64,000 bases of DNA from the NCBI RefSeq assembly GCF_029338555.1, contig NZ_CP119989.1, positions 2,480,001 through 2,544,000 on the forward strand, given 5' to 3'. The stretch is from Halobaculum marinum (GTDB lineage: Archaea > Halobacteriota > Halobacteria > Halobacteriales > Haloferacaceae). Shown one piece after another: positions 35,572 through 44,705 of this stretch. Below the pieces are notes generated by a model that did no database searches, had not been told where the DNA came from, and was given only the letters and a program-made list of their open reading frames with translations. How positions within the stretch are numbered: the stretch's first letter is position 1; every line of letters starts with the position of its first letter. The position numbers and the translations under genes are program-made.

Positions 35572-36759
35572 ATGCCGTCCTCCCGCGATCCCCGCGTTCT
35601 GGTAGCGGAGCCAGCAGGAGTCGACGGGTCGGACGGCGCCGCAGTCGTCGCCGAGATCAAACAACGGTCTGGGTTCACGGCGCTGTTGAAGCGCGAGACG
35701 GTGGCGACGGAGTACCTCCGCGAACTCGGGCCGACGATAGACTGCGTCGTCTGTGTCTCACTGCCTGGCGAGCGGGTGGAGGCGCTCACCGCGGCCGCCG
35801 GCGAGGTGCCGGTGATCGTGTACGGCGACGAGATACCGCCGGTGCCAGTCGACGAAGTGGTCGCCAACGACGGGGGGATGGACGTGCTCGTCGAGCGGAT
35901 CACCGAGCGGATCGAGCGCCGCCGCGAGCGGGACGCGCTCGCGGAGGCCAACGCGAAGCTGTCGGCGCTCAACGAGTACACCCGCGAGCTGACCGGCTGT
36001 CGGTCCGTCGACGACGTGAGCGACACCGCCGTCGACGCCGTCACCAACGCGCTCGGCCACGGACGAGTCGTGCTCGCGATGCTCGACGGAGACGTGTTCT
36101 ACCCGTACGGGCACACGCTCCCGAGCGAACCGGAGGTGAAGATCGACATCGACGAGGGGATCGTGGGGCGGACGTTCGAGACCGGCGAGACGCAGATCAT
36201 CGACGACTACGACGACGACCCCGACAAGGTCCGCGACGTGCCGGCGGTCGGCTCCGCGGTGAGCGTGCCGCTCGGCGACCACGGTGTCCTCCAAGTGACC
36301 GCAGACCGGAAGCACGCCTTCGACCGACAGGACGCGGAGTTCCTCGAAATCGTCGCCTCCCACGCCGCAGAGGCGCTGTCGCGGCTCGAACGCGAGACGG
36401 ACCTGCGCGTCGAGCGCGACCGACTCCACGCCTTCTTCGAGGGGCTCGGTGCCCCGGCGGTGTACGTCGAGTCGTCCGACGGCGAGGAGCCGGTGTTGCT
36501 GGAGGCGAACTCGGCGTACCGAGAGACGTTCGGCGACGAGCACGTCGGGGAGCCCGTCAGCGACGCCTTCCCGACGGAGACGGAGCGGACGCTGTTCGCC
36601 GAACACCTCGTCGACGGGGACATCGTCCGTGAGCCGATCTGTCGGGAGACCGCCGACGGGCGGGTCGTCGACCTCGAGGTCGGGATGGTTCCGGTGCCGA
36701 CCACGGGGCTGGACGCGGCCGCCTTCGGGCTGTACGTCGTCGACGTGGAGTTGCCGTAG
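35572..36759 (+). CDS. GAF/PAS sensor protein with receiver-like N-terminus and no output domain
   Basis: A 395-residue soluble protein. Residues about 8-110 have the fold pattern of a response receiver, but the phospho-acceptor Asp is missing (IDCVVCVSLPG). A short coiled coil (ERIERRRERDALAEANAKLSAL) leads into a GAF domain (about 150-275) and then a PAS-like domain (about 285-395). No histidine kinase, HTH or diguanylate domain follows. It probably senses a ligand or redox signal and acts on a partner; no partner gene is adjacent. Confidence 0.78.
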   Translation: MPSSRDPRVLVAEPAGVDGSDGAAVVAEIKQRSGFTALLKRETVATEYLRELGPTIDCVVCVSLPGERVEALTAAAGEVPVIVYGDEIPPVPVDEVVANDGGMDVLVERITERIERRRERDALAEANAKLSALNEYTRELTGCRSVDDVSDTAVDAVTNALGHGRVVLAMLDGDVFYPYGHTLPSEPEVKIDIDEGIVGRTFETGETQIIDDYDDDPDKVRDVPAVGSAVSVPLGDHGVLQVTADRKHAFDRQDAEFLEIVASHAAEALSRLERETDLRVERDRLHAFFEGLGAPAVYVESSDGEEPVLLEANSAYRETFGDEHVGEPVSDAFPTETERTLFAEHLVDGDIVREPICRETADGRVVDLEVGMVPVPTTGLDAAAFGLYVVDVELP

Positions 36760-36869
36760 CCTGCGGCGTCGCCATCGCGGTCGCGGTCGACGCTCCCGCC
36801 GTCCGGCGTCCACCACGGGCCTTCACGGTCGTCCGTTAAAGTCAACACCGGCGGCGTCCAACGCGACCC

Positions 36870-37295
36870 ATGAGCACACAGGAGCGCGAGGAGGGCCGGC
36901 AGATCCGCTGCCTCATCGCCAAGGTGGGACTCGACGGCCACGACCGCGGCGCACACGTCATCTCGCGGGCGTTCCGCGACGCCGGCTTCGAGGTCATCTA
37001 CTCCGGGCTCCATCGCGCGCCCGACGAGATCGTGCAGGCGGCCGTCCAGGAGGACGTCGACGTCCTCGGCATCTCCATCCTCTCGGGGGCGCACAACACG
37101 CTCGTCCCCAAGATCGTCACCGGCCTGGAGGAGTACGACGCCTTCGAGGACACCCTGATCCTCGTGGGCGGGATCATCCCCGACGACGACCGCGAGGACC
37201 TCCTCGACATGGGCGTCGCCGCCGTGTTCGGCCCGGGCACGCCGATGGAGGACACCATCGAGTTCGTCCGCGAGAACGTCCACGACCGCGAGTGA
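36870..37295 (+). CDS. mcmA2: methylmalonyl-CoA mutase, B12-binding subunit
   Basis: A 141-residue cobalamin-binding domain. The signature D22-x-H24-x-x-G27 is in VGLDGHDRGAH, where the His is the lower cobalt ligand. SILSGAHNTL and LVGGIIPDDD complete the B12 site. It works with a separate large mutase subunit (not in this window) to convert methylmalonyl-CoA and succinyl-CoA, linking propionate and odd-chain metabolism to the TCA cycle. Its TGA overlaps the meaB ATG by one base, so they form an operon. Confidence 0.94.
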   Translation: MSTQEREEGRQIRCLIAKVGLDGHDRGAHVISRAFRDAGFEVIYSGLHRAPDEIVQAAVQEDVDVLGISILSGAHNTLVPKIVTGLEEYDAFEDTLILVGGIIPDDDREDLLDMGVAAVFGPGTPMEDTIEFVRENVHDRE

Positions 37296-38362
37296 TGACG
37301 GCCGCAGAGTCGACGGAGTCGGACCTGGTCGCAGAGCTGTTGGACGGCAAACATCGGGCGCTGGCGCGGGTGATCACGAAGATCGAGAACCGCTCGACGG
37401 GCTACCGCGACATCGTCTCGCAACTCCACACCCACACGGGCCACGCCGACGTGATCGGGATCACAGGGAGCCCCGGCGCAGGCAAGTCGACGCTCGTCGA
37501 CAAACTGGCGAAGACGTACCGCGACCGCGGCGACACCGTCGGCGTCATCGCTGTCGACCCCTCCTCGCCGTACACGGGCGGGGCGGTGCTGGGTGACCGC
37601 ATTCGGATGGCCTCGAACGTCGGCGACATGGACGTGTTCTTCCGGTCGATGAGCGCCCGCGGCACCCTCGGCGGGCTGTCGACAGCCACGTCGGACGCCG
37701 TGAAGGCGCTCGACGCGTTCGGCAAGGACAAGGTGATCATCGAGACGGTCGGCGCCGGCCAAAACGAGGTCGACATCGTCCGCACCGCCGACACCGTCTG
37801 CGTGCTCGTCCAGCCCGGGTCGGGCGACGACGTGCAAATGCTGAAGGCGGGCATCCTCGAAATCGGCGACGTGTTCGTCGTCAACAAAGCCGACATGGAC
37901 GGCGCCGAGCGCACCGTCGCCGAGTTGGAGGAGATGATCCACATGCGCCAGAACCCCGCGGCGGGGCTCGACACCGGTCACCATGGCCCCGTCGACGAGG
38001 CGGAGATGGCGCAGGTCGCCATCGACGACCCCGACGAGGAGGCGTGGGACCCCGAGGTCGTCCAGACGGTCGCGACAGGCGGCGAGGGCGTCGACGAGTT
38101 GATCGACACGCTCGCGGCGCACGCCGAGTGGCTCCACGAGACGGGGCACATCGAGGACAAAGCGCGCGGGCGCTACGCCGAGGAGATCCGACAGCTGATC
38201 CGCTCGGACACCGCGGCACTGCTGGAAGACGTGATCGACGCTCGCGGCGGCATCGACGCCCTCGCCGACGACGTGCTCGCGAAGGAGACGGACCCGTACA
38301 CGGTCGCCGACGAGTTGGTCGGCCCCGTTCGCGACTGCGTCGACGAGGAGTTGACGCGGTGA
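37295..38362 (+). CDS. meaB: MeaB/ArgK-type GTPase, methylmalonyl-CoA mutase chaperone
   Basis: A 355-residue G3E GTPase. The P-loop is GSPGAGKST (about 58-66). The switch and Walker B parts are VIAVDPSSPYTGGAVLGDRIRM and IIETVGAGQNEVDI, with the guanine motif VVNKAD. MeaB protects and reloads methylmalonyl-CoA mutase with adenosylcobalamin. It is translationally coupled to mcmA2. The family was once called ArgK; the neighbour makes the mutase role clear. Confidence 0.94.
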   Translation: MTAAESTESDLVAELLDGKHRALARVITKIENRSTGYRDIVSQLHTHTGHADVIGITGSPGAGKSTLVDKLAKTYRDRGDTVGVIAVDPSSPYTGGAVLGDRIRMASNVGDMDVFFRSMSARGTLGGLSTATSDAVKALDAFGKDKVIIETVGAGQNEVDIVRTADTVCVLVQPGSGDDVQMLKAGILEIGDVFVVNKADMDGAERTVAELEEMIHMRQNPAAGLDTGHHGPVDEAEMAQVAIDDPDEEAWDPEVVQTVATGGEGVDELIDTLAAHAEWLHETGHIEDKARGRYAEEIRQLIRSDTAALLEDVIDARGGIDALADDVLAKETDPYTVADELVGPVRDCVDEELTR

Positions 38363-38571
38363 GGTCGGCCCGGCGCTCCGACGCCCGTTCGAAGCGCTGA
38401 GGAGCCGGGCACGCCGCGAAACGGTCGATTATTCCGTTCTGTCCCGCGGTCGCGACGAGACGGCGAGCGTGAGCTTCCGCAGACGTAGGCTGCGCGATAC
38501 GGCACGCAGGGGCGTCGTACCCAGAGTACGCGCCCGGTAGAAATACGCGGGCCGTGTGAACGTGCGGGGGC

Positions 38572-39561
38572 ATGGCGACAGACAACGACGGCGACGCAGA
38601 AACCGACGGATCGACTGACGAAGGCGGGCTGATCCCGGCGTCCTCGCGGCGACGGCTGTTGAAGATCGGCGGTGCCGGCGCCGTGGCGGCGGCGTTCGGG
38701 GGTGCGGGGATGGCGGCGGCCCAGCAGGAAGACGACGATGAGGACGACGGGGAGGGTGACGACGGCGAGGAGGACGACGGCGCCACCGGCGGCGGGAGCG
38801 AGTCGGTGTTGGACGACCTCGTCGACCCCACGTTCGGCTACCCGCTCGCCGCCGACGAGTCGGACGGCGTCTCCGTCGAGCGCGTCGTCGACGTGACCGA
38901 GACGGACGGAGAGGGAGCACACGCCGACTTCCCGTCGGAGCCGTCCGGCGAGGCGCCGGGCGCGTTCGAGGAGGTGCCCGCCGAGTTCTACTTCGACCCG
39001 GTCGGACTGGCGGTCGAACCGGGCACACTCGTCCAGTTCCGCGTGCTGGAGGGGCTCCACACGGTGACCGCGTTCACCGAACTCGCCGAGCCGGCGCTCG
39101 GACTCCCGCGCCGTGTTCCCGAGGACTCGCCGCCGTTCACCTCGCCCCCGTTGACCCCCGACCAGTCGTGGGTGTACCAGTTCGAGGAGTCGGGCGTGTA
39201 CGACTACTTCTGTTTCCCCCACCTCGGACTGGGGATGGTGGCCCGGATCGTCGTGTACGACCCGGAGGACGACGACCTCGCCGACGACGCGTTCGCAGTC
39301 GAGGCGGACGACTCGCTGTTCCCCAACGACCGGCGGGTGCTCGCGAGCGAGGAACTGGTCCCCGAGAACGTCGTCGACGCCGGCGAGGTCGCCTGGGCGG
39401 ACCTGACCATCGAGGGGGCCGAGGAGTCGGGGACGCCCGACGAAGCCGAGGCGGAGACGGAGACTGGGGAAGCGGAAACCGAGGAAGCGGAGACGGAGAC
39501 TGGGGAAGCGGAGACGGAGACCGATGAATCGGAGACGGAGACCGAGCCGGAGGAGTCGTAG
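38572..39561 (+). CDS. Tat-exported cupredoxin with Glu/Thr-rich tail
   Basis: A 329-residue protein. Tat signal SRRRLLKIGG at about 25-50; an acidic linker of Glu/Asp (52-78). The single cupredoxin domain (about 80-230) has all type 1 copper ligands: H163 (GLHTVTAF), C214 and H217 (YFCFPH) and M222 (LGMVARI). Unlike the halocyanin in this window it has no transmembrane helix; instead the last about 40 residues are a repetitive ETETGEAETE tail. Electron carrier is the likely role; its redox partner is unknown. A TATA-like GAAATAC lies 28 bases before the ATG. Confidence 0.82.
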   Translation: MATDNDGDAETDGSTDEGGLIPASSRRRLLKIGGAGAVAAAFGGAGMAAAQQEDDDEDDGEGDDGEEDDGATGGGSESVLDDLVDPTFGYPLAADESDGVSVERVVDVTETDGEGAHADFPSEPSGEAPGAFEEVPAEFYFDPVGLAVEPGTLVQFRVLEGLHTVTAFTELAEPALGLPRRVPEDSPPFTSPPLTPDQSWVYQFEESGVYDYFCFPHLGLGMVARIVVYDPEDDDLADDAFAVEADDSLFPNDRRVLASEELVPENVVDAGEVAWADLTIEGAEESGTPDEAEAETETGEAETEEAETETGEAETETDESETETEPEES

Positions 39562-39597
39562 GTCGCTACGGGGCACGCCCTGAGCGCGGCGACGCGC

Positions 39598-40530
39598 TCA
39601 GACGTACGTGAACCACTCCTCGTGGTCGTCGGTGCGACGCTCCACGAGGTCAAAGAACGCGGTCTGGAGTTCCTCGGTGATCGGGCCGCGCGAGCCGTTG
39701 CCGATTTCGACGTTGTCCACCTGCCGGATCGGCGTGACCTCCGCGGCCGAGCCGGTGAAGAACAGTTCGTCGGCGGTGTTCAACTCGCCGCGCGAGATGC
39801 TCACGTTGTCGTGGACGGTGTAGCCGCGCTCGCGCGCCAGTTCGATCACGGTGTTGCGCGTGATGCCGTCGAGGATGGACTCCGAGAGCCCGGGCGTGAA
39901 CAGTTCGCCGTCGCGCACGAGGAAGATGTTCTCGCCGGGGCCTTCCGCGACGTTGCCCTCCTTGTTGAGGACGATCGCCTCTTTGTAGCCGTTGCGCCGC
40001 GCCTCCTCGCCCGCCAGCAGGGAGTTGACGTACAGCCCCGTCGTCTTCGCGTTCGTCGGAATCTGCGAGGAGGAGTGCTTGCGCCACGAGGAGACCATCG
40101 CCTTGATGCCGTTCTCCAGTGCGTCGTCGCCGAGGTACGCGCCCCACGGCCACGCCGCGATGGCGACGTCGGTCGGGCAGTCGCCCGGCGACACGCCGAG
40201 GCTGTTGTAGCCGTAGTAGGCGATGGGGCGCACGTACGCGCTGTCGAGGTCGTTGCGGCGGATGACCTCCATCGTCGCCTCGGTGATCTCCTCGCGCGTG
40301 TACGGGATCTCCATGTCGTACGGCTTCGTCGACTCGTAGAAGCGGTCGAGGTGCTCCTCCCAGCGGAACACCGCCGTCCCTTCCTCGGTGTCGTACGCGC
40401 GAACGCCCTCGAAGACGCCCGTGCCGTAGTGCAGTCCGTGTGTGAGGACGTGAGTCGTCGCGTCCTCCCAGTCGACGTACTCGCCGTTGTGCCAGATGGT
40501 GTCGACGTCCATCTCCGCGAAGCCAGCCAT
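39598..40530 (-). CDS. ilvE: branched-chain amino acid aminotransferase
   Basis: A 310-residue fold-type IV PLP enzyme that transaminates Leu, Ile and Val with 2-oxoglutarate. The PLP Lys is in IPTNAKTTGLYVNS. EGPGENIFLVRDGELFTP and the phosphate-binding GITRNTVIELARE follow; SAAEVTPIRQVDN is also conserved. The start MAGFAEMDVDTIWHNG (ATG at 40530) is supported by a TATA-like TTTATTG exactly 27 bases upstream. Confidence 0.95.
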   Translation of the reverse strand: MAGFAEMDVDTIWHNGEYVDWEDATTHVLTHGLHYGTGVFEGVRAYDTEEGTAVFRWEEHLDRFYESTKPYDMEIPYTREEITEATMEVIRRNDLDSAYVRPIAYYGYNSLGVSPGDCPTDVAIAAWPWGAYLGDDALENGIKAMVSSWRKHSSSQIPTNAKTTGLYVNSLLAGEEARRNGYKEAIVLNKEGNVAEGPGENIFLVRDGELFTPGLSESILDGITRNTVIELARERGYTVHDNVSISRGELNTADELFFTGSAAEVTPIRQVDNVEIGNGSRGPITEELQTAFFDLVERRTDDHEEWFTYV

Positions 40531-40553
40531 ACGCGGTCGCAGGAATTGCCGGA

Positions 40554-40560
40554 CAATAAA
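40554..40560 (-). promoter_or_regulatory. TATA box of ilvE
   Basis: Minus-strand TTTATTG, centred 27 bases before the ilvE ATG, consistent with a leaderless mRNA. Confidence 0.5.
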
Positions 40561-40693
40561 GACCCCAGAAAAAGCCCGGGGGCGCGACGGCGACTCGGCG
40601 GGGTGGGGCGAAGCCGACGGTCTGCGACCGTCCGCTCCGCGTCGTGCCAAGTCGCTGACCAACATCGACGACCGTGAATAATATAGTCGCTCC

Positions 40694-40702
40694 GTTTAAT
40701 TA
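40694..40702 (+). promoter_or_regulatory. TATA box of nhaC
   Basis: GTTTAATTA centred about 28 bases before the nhaC ATG. A second AT-rich box, ATAATATAG (40678-40686), lies 16 bases further upstream and may give a longer transcript. Confidence 0.45.
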
Positions 40703-40725
40703 CCTTCAGAAATTACGACCGGCAG

Positions 40726-42168
40726 ATGACCACGGAAACCCCTCGGACGTATGACGACTTCGAGGCGGACCGGCTGCCGAGCGCGTGGGAGGCGCTCGTC
40801 CCCATGCTCGCGGTGGTCCTGTCGCTCGGGGTCGGCTCCGGCCTGCTCGGATTGGCGCCGCACGCCCCGTTGGTGTGGAGTATCGCCTTCGTCGGACTGT
40901 TCGCGCGGTACCGCCTCGGCTACGACTGGGAGGCCGTGTACGACGCCGCGGAGGGTGGCCTCCGGATGGGGATCCAGGCGATCTTGATCCTGTTCGTCAT
41001 CTACGGACTGATCTCGACGTGGACCGCCGCCGGCACCATCCCCGGGCTGATGTACTACGGACTCGGCCTGCTCTCGCCGGTGGTGTTCCTCCCGGTGACG
41101 GCGGTGCTCGCGGCGGTCGTCGCGTTCGCCATCGGCTCGTCGTGGACGACCGTCGGGACGCTGGGCGTCGCGTTCATCGGCATCGGGAACGGCCTCGGCG
41201 TCGCCGCACCGATGACCGCCGGCGCCATCGTCTCGGGTGCCTACGCGGGCGACAAGCAGAGCCCCCTGTCTGACACGACGAACCTCGCGGCCGCCGTCAC
41301 CGGCACCGACCTGTACGACCACATCCGCGCGATGCGCCTCGGCACCGCGATCGCCATCGGGCTGTCGATCCTCGGGTACGCTGTCCTCGGACTGTTCGCG
41401 GTGACAGGGACCGGCGGAGACACCTCGGCGATCACGGCGCCGCTGGCGTCGACGTACGCGATCACCCCGCTCGTGTTCCTCCCCCTGCTGGTCACGTTCG
41501 GGCTGTCGATCCGCGGCTACCCCGCCCTGCCGTCGCTGCTGGCCGGCGTGTTCGCCGGCGCTGGCACCGCCGTGTTCGTCCAGGGGACGGCGTTCACGGC
41601 GACGTGGGACGCCTTCCTCAACGGCACCGCCCCCGAGACGGGGAGCGAACTGGTGAATGGCCTGCTCGCGACCGGCGGCGTCGCCGGCTCCGGCTGGACC
41701 ATCGCGACCGTCGTCGCGGCGCTCGCGCTCGGCGGGCTGTTGGAGGGGACGGGCGTGCTCGCGACGCTGGCGAACCGGCTCGCCGACGTGGTGTGGTCCC
41801 GGCGCTCGCTCGTCGCCGGCACCGGCGTCGCCGCGCTCGCGACGAACGGGTTCACCGCGCAGCAGTACATGAGCATCGTCCTCCCCGGGGTGAGCCTCCG
41901 GACGCTGTACGACGACTACGATCTCGACTCGAGCGACCTCTCACGGGCGGTCGAGGCGGCTGGCACCCCGTCGAGTCCGCTGTTCCCGTGGAACGCCGGC
42001 GCCGTGTTCATGGCCGGCGTGCTCGGGTTCGGCACCTCCTGGGACTTCGTGCTGTACTACTTCTTCGGCCCGCTGTCGATCCTCGTGCTGTTCGCGCTGA
42101 CGCTGTCGGGGCGTGCGGCGTCGCCGGCCGCGGGGCCGTCCGCCGACGCCGCCCCCGCCGACGACTGA
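40726..42168 (+). CDS. nhaC: NhaC-family Na+/H+ antiporter
   Basis: A 480-residue integral membrane protein with about ten to twelve transmembrane helices. Family motifs include GSSWTTVGTLGVAFIGIGN, the SGAYAGDKQSPLSDTTNLAA segment (visible as AGDKQSPLSDTTN), and the later FTAQQYMSIVLPG and WNAGAVFMAGVLG. It should export Na+ in exchange for protons, useful for pH and salt homeostasis in a halophile. Some NhaC relatives transport amino acids or malate/lactate; the DKQSPLSDTTN motif favours NhaC. Confidence 0.9.
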   Translation: MTTETPRTYDDFEADRLPSAWEALVPMLAVVLSLGVGSGLLGLAPHAPLVWSIAFVGLFARYRLGYDWEAVYDAAEGGLRMGIQAILILFVIYGLISTWTAAGTIPGLMYYGLGLLSPVVFLPVTAVLAAVVAFAIGSSWTTVGTLGVAFIGIGNGLGVAAPMTAGAIVSGAYAGDKQSPLSDTTNLAAAVTGTDLYDHIRAMRLGTAIAIGLSILGYAVLGLFAVTGTGGDTSAITAPLASTYAITPLVFLPLLVTFGLSIRGYPALPSLLAGVFAGAGTAVFVQGTAFTATWDAFLNGTAPETGSELVNGLLATGGVAGSGWTIATVVAALALGGLLEGTGVLATLANRLADVVWSRRSLVAGTGVAALATNGFTAQQYMSIVLPGVSLRTLYDDYDLDSSDLSRAVEAAGTPSSPLFPWNAGAVFMAGVLGFGTSWDFVLYYFFGPLSILVLFALTLSGRAASPAAGPSADAAPADD

Positions 42169-42210
42169 CGCGCACCGCCGGCGGCGGGACCGACTCGACT
42201 GACGGCCCAC

Positions 42211-43017
42211 TCACTCGGCCGCCAGCCACTCGTCGAACCGCCGTTTCCCGAGTGCGACGTACTCGTAGTCGAAGCCGAACACCTCGTGCGTGCAGGTGCC
42301 CGACCAGTCCGTCTCGCGCATCGCCGCGGCGAGGTCGTCGAACGGGTGGCCGCCGATGCCGATCGGGAGGTGTTCGTCGGCCCGCGACTCCCCGCGCCGG
42401 GTGTTGAGGTGGACGTGGTCGATCCGGTCGCCGTGCTCGCGAAGGAGCGCCGCCTGCCACGCGAGGTCGTAGCCGGCGACCATCGCGTGGCCGGTGTCGA
42501 GACACGCCGCGGCGTCGGTCTCCGCGAACAGCGCCGGGAAGTCGCCGGCGTCGAAGAACGGCCCCTTCACGTTCTCGACGACCAGCGAGAATCCCCGGTC
42601 GCTCGCGTACTCGTCGACGCGCCGGACCGACTCGAAGATTCGGTCCCGGATCTCCGGGCCGTCGAACTTCGCCGCGTTCGCCCGCGAGGTGGCGTGCATC
42701 ACGCCCCGCTCGGCGCCGAACTCGAGCGCGGTGTCGATGGACGCCTCCAGTTCGCGGCACGCCCCCTCGCGAACGCCGGCGTGGACGCTCCCCGGGTCGA
42801 CGCGGTACGGCAGGTGGACGAGCGGGTCGACGGGCGCGTCGGCGAACGCCGCCCGCACGTCGCCGGCGTCGACGTGCGAGCGCTCGAACGCGGCGTCCAT
42901 GTTCAGTTCGACGTAGTCGAACCCCGAGTCGGCGGCGAACGACAACGCCGCATCGAGGTCGTGACCGGTCTCGACGGTGAAGCCTTGGCGGAGGGACACG
43001 ACTGCCGCGTCGCCCAC
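42211..43017 (-). CDS. TIM-barrel sugar-phosphate isomerase/epimerase
   Basis: A 268-residue xylose-isomerase-like/AP endonuclease 2 barrel: DYVELNMDAAF, VVENVKGPFF, CLDTGHAMVAG and DHVHLNTRRGESRADEHLPIG hold the Glu, Asp and His metal ligands. It could be a sugar isomerase or epimerase; the substrate is unknown. The annotated GTG at 43017 adds six residues, but a TATA-like CTTTTC (43025-43030) lies 28 bases upstream of another in-frame GTG at 42999 (VSLRQGF), which is probably the true start of a leaderless mRNA. Confidence 0.82.
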   Translation of the reverse strand: MGDAAVVSLRQGFTVETGHDLDAALSFAADSGFDYVELNMDAAFERSHVDAGDVRAAFADAPVDPLVHLPYRVDPGSVHAGVREGACRELEASIDTALEFGAERGVMHATSRANAAKFDGPEIRDRIFESVRRVDEYASDRGFSLVVENVKGPFFDAGDFPALFAETDAAACLDTGHAMVAGYDLAWQAALLREHGDRIDHVHLNTRRGESRADEHLPIGIGGHPFDDLAAAMRETDWSGTCTHEVFGFDYEYVALGKRRFDEWLAAE

Positions 43018-43043
43018 AGCCGAAGAAAAGCTGTCGCCGCGCC

Positions 43044-43718
43044 CTACCGCAGCGCCGCGACGAGGTCCTCCCCCTCGACGTACGGGAGGCCGTTGCGCCG
43101 CGCGTACTCTCGGGCCGCGTCGGTCGACAGCGCGCGACCCGTCTCGTCGTCGAGCATCTCACAGACGACGACAGCGGGCGCCTGCTCCGTCTCGGCGGCC
43201 ATCGCGAGGCCGAGTTCGGTGTGGCCGAGGCGGTCGTCCAAGCCGCCGGGCGCGCCGCGGAGCACGTGGACGTGGCCGGGTGCGCGGAACTCCGCGGCGA
43301 AGTCGTCGGCGTCGTAGTCGACGCCGGCGTCGACGGTGGAGGCCATCGACGCCAACTCGGTGATCGTTCGCGCGCGGTCGTCGTCGGTGATGCCCGTGAA
43401 CGTGTCGCGGTGGTTCACCGGCAGCGAGAACGACGAGCGGTCGTCGTACCCGAGGTCGTGACTCGCAGCGGCGGGGTGGTCGATCTGTGCTTCGAGGAAC
43501 GGGAGGCCGACCGCGTCCGCGACGGCGTCGGAGACGGCGACACAGATCAAGCCGCCCGCGTCGTTGCGGAGGTGGGCGACCGCCTCCGGGGTGACCGCGC
43601 TCGCGGGGTAGACGATGTCCGTCTCCCCCTCGCGGTCGTCGAAGTCGTGCACCAACACCGGCTCGCCGGCGCGGAAGGCCGCGAGCGCGCGGTCGAGCCG
43701 CCCGGCCTGTCGACTCAC
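43044..43718 (-). CDS. ribB: 3,4-dihydroxy-2-butanone 4-phosphate synthase
   Basis: A 224-residue enzyme that converts ribulose 5-phosphate into the four-carbon precursor of riboflavin. Active-site motifs: [18 protein letters not shown] (acidic metal site), the [15 protein letters not shown] strand, and [23 protein letters not shown] with the catalytic His. The GTG start overlaps the stop of rbkR (GTGA), so it is cotranscribed with the riboflavin kinase/regulator. ORF-level start choice is fixed by this overlap. Confidence 0.93.
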   Translation of the reverse strand: MSRQAGRLDRALAAFRAGEPVLVHDFDDREGETDIVYPASAVTPEAVAHLRNDAGGLICVAVSDAVADAVGLPFLEAQIDHPAAASHDLGYDDRSSFSLPVNHRDTFTGITDDDRARTITELASMASTVDAGVDYDADDFAAEFRAPGHVHVLRGAPGGLDDRLGHTELGLAMAAETEQAPAVVVCEMLDDETGRALSTDAAREYARRNGLPYVEGEDLVAALR

Positions 43719-44470
43719 GCCGACCCCCCCGGACCCGTCGCCTCGACGGGTTGTGCCGGCTCGTCGGCGCGCTCGGCGTCGGTGACCCGCACCGTGATGT
43801 CGTCGCCGTCGTCGAGCGCCAACTCCTCGCGGAGCTTCGCGGGCGCGATGAGTTCGAGTTGGTCCTCGTCGTGGTGGGTGCGTTCGGGGACGATGACGTG
43901 GACCGGCTCGAACGTCGCACCGTCGACGTCGACGACGGCGGCGTAGCACGTCGCCGGCCCGAACGTCCGCTCCTCGTCCTCCCAGCCGTCGATGGGGACG
44001 CCCTCGACGGAGTCGAGACCGGCGCGGGCGCGGACAGCCGCCTCGGTGAGCGAGACGTTCAGCGTGCCCGGGAACGGCTCGTAGCCGAGGCGCTCGACGA
44101 ACTGCTCGTGGTAGCCCGACAGCTGGATGTAGTGGCGGCCCTCGCCCATCCCGGAGGTGACCGTCCCCGCGAGCGTGAGGCCCGCCTCTCCCTCGAACAG
44201 CCGTCGGTAGTCGGCGTACTCGGCGCGCAGGCGGCGCTCGCCGGGACCGGTGACGGTCACCCACTGGCCGTCGCCGACGACGTCGCGGTCGAGCAGGCCC
44301 GCCGCTTCGAGCCGCTGGAGGCGTCGCGAGGCGGTCTGGCTGGAGGCGTCGAGCCGCTCGCCGAGCGTCGAACAGGAGACCTTGACGGGTTCGCGCAGCC
44401 CGCCCTGGAGCGCGACCGTCTTCAACGCGGCCACCTCGTCGTGGCCGACGGCCGTCGTGTGAGAACTCAT
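43715..44470 (-). CDS. rbkR: RbkR: CTP-dependent riboflavin kinase with HTH regulator domain
   Basis: A 251-residue fusion. The N-terminal winged helix (about 12-85; [27 protein letters not shown]) is followed by an archaeal riboflavin kinase (about 95-225; [26 protein letters not shown], and the CTP/flavin part [18 protein letters not shown]). In characterised archaea this protein makes FMN using CTP and represses riboflavin genes. It is the first gene of the rbkR-ribB operon. A palindrome ATACGGTAT at 44509-44517 near its promoter is a candidate self-operator. ATG start at 44470. Confidence 0.94.
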   Translation of the reverse strand: MSSHTTAVGHDEVAALKTVALQGGLREPVKVSCSTLGERLDASSQTASRRLQRLEAAGLLDRDVVGDGQWVTVTGPGERRLRAEYADYRRLFEGEAGLTLAGTVTSGMGEGRHYIQLSGYHEQFVERLGYEPFPGTLNVSLTEAAVRARAGLDSVEGVPIDGWEDEERTFGPATCYAAVVDVDGATFEPVHVIVPERTHHDEDQLELIAPAKLREELALDDGDDITVRVTDAERADEPAQPVEATGPGGSA

Positions 44471-44508
44471 TATCTGGACTCCGTGTCCGCGACCCAAAAG
44501 CGTACCGA

Positions 44509-44517
44509 ATACGGTAT
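44509..44517. promoter_or_regulatory. candidate RbkR operator palindrome
   Basis: ATAC-G-GTAT, a perfect odd-length palindrome in an AT-richer stretch 38-47 bases before the rbkR ATG, just upstream of a TATA-like CTTTTGG. Its position would place a repressor over the promoter. RbkR is known to bind DNA palindromes upstream of riboflavin genes; the match to its true motif is not checked. Confidence 0.4.
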
Positions 44518-44592
44518 GCGTATCAGAAACGTGATGGTGTGTCACGCTGGCGTGACAGCTACCGTATCTGTGGCGCGAGCGCACCAAAAGGC

Positions 44593-44640
44593 GTCGGTCC
44601 CGGCGCGGTCAGCCGGTCCGTCGGTCCCAGCGCGGTCGGC
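44593..44640. repeat. 21-bp imperfect direct repeat upstream of argS
   Basis: GTCGGTCCCGGCGCGGTCAGC (44593-44613; 21 bases, copy shown in motif form as GTCGGTCCC...GCGGTC) is repeated at 44620-44640 with two mismatches, 27-base period. No function seen; upstream of the argS promoter by about 65 bases. Confidence 0.6.
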
Positions 44641-44705
44641 GGTCGACCGGCGGGACCGGCCTGATGGCGACCACGGCGACCCGAGGCGGGACGGTTCGGA
44701 AACCC

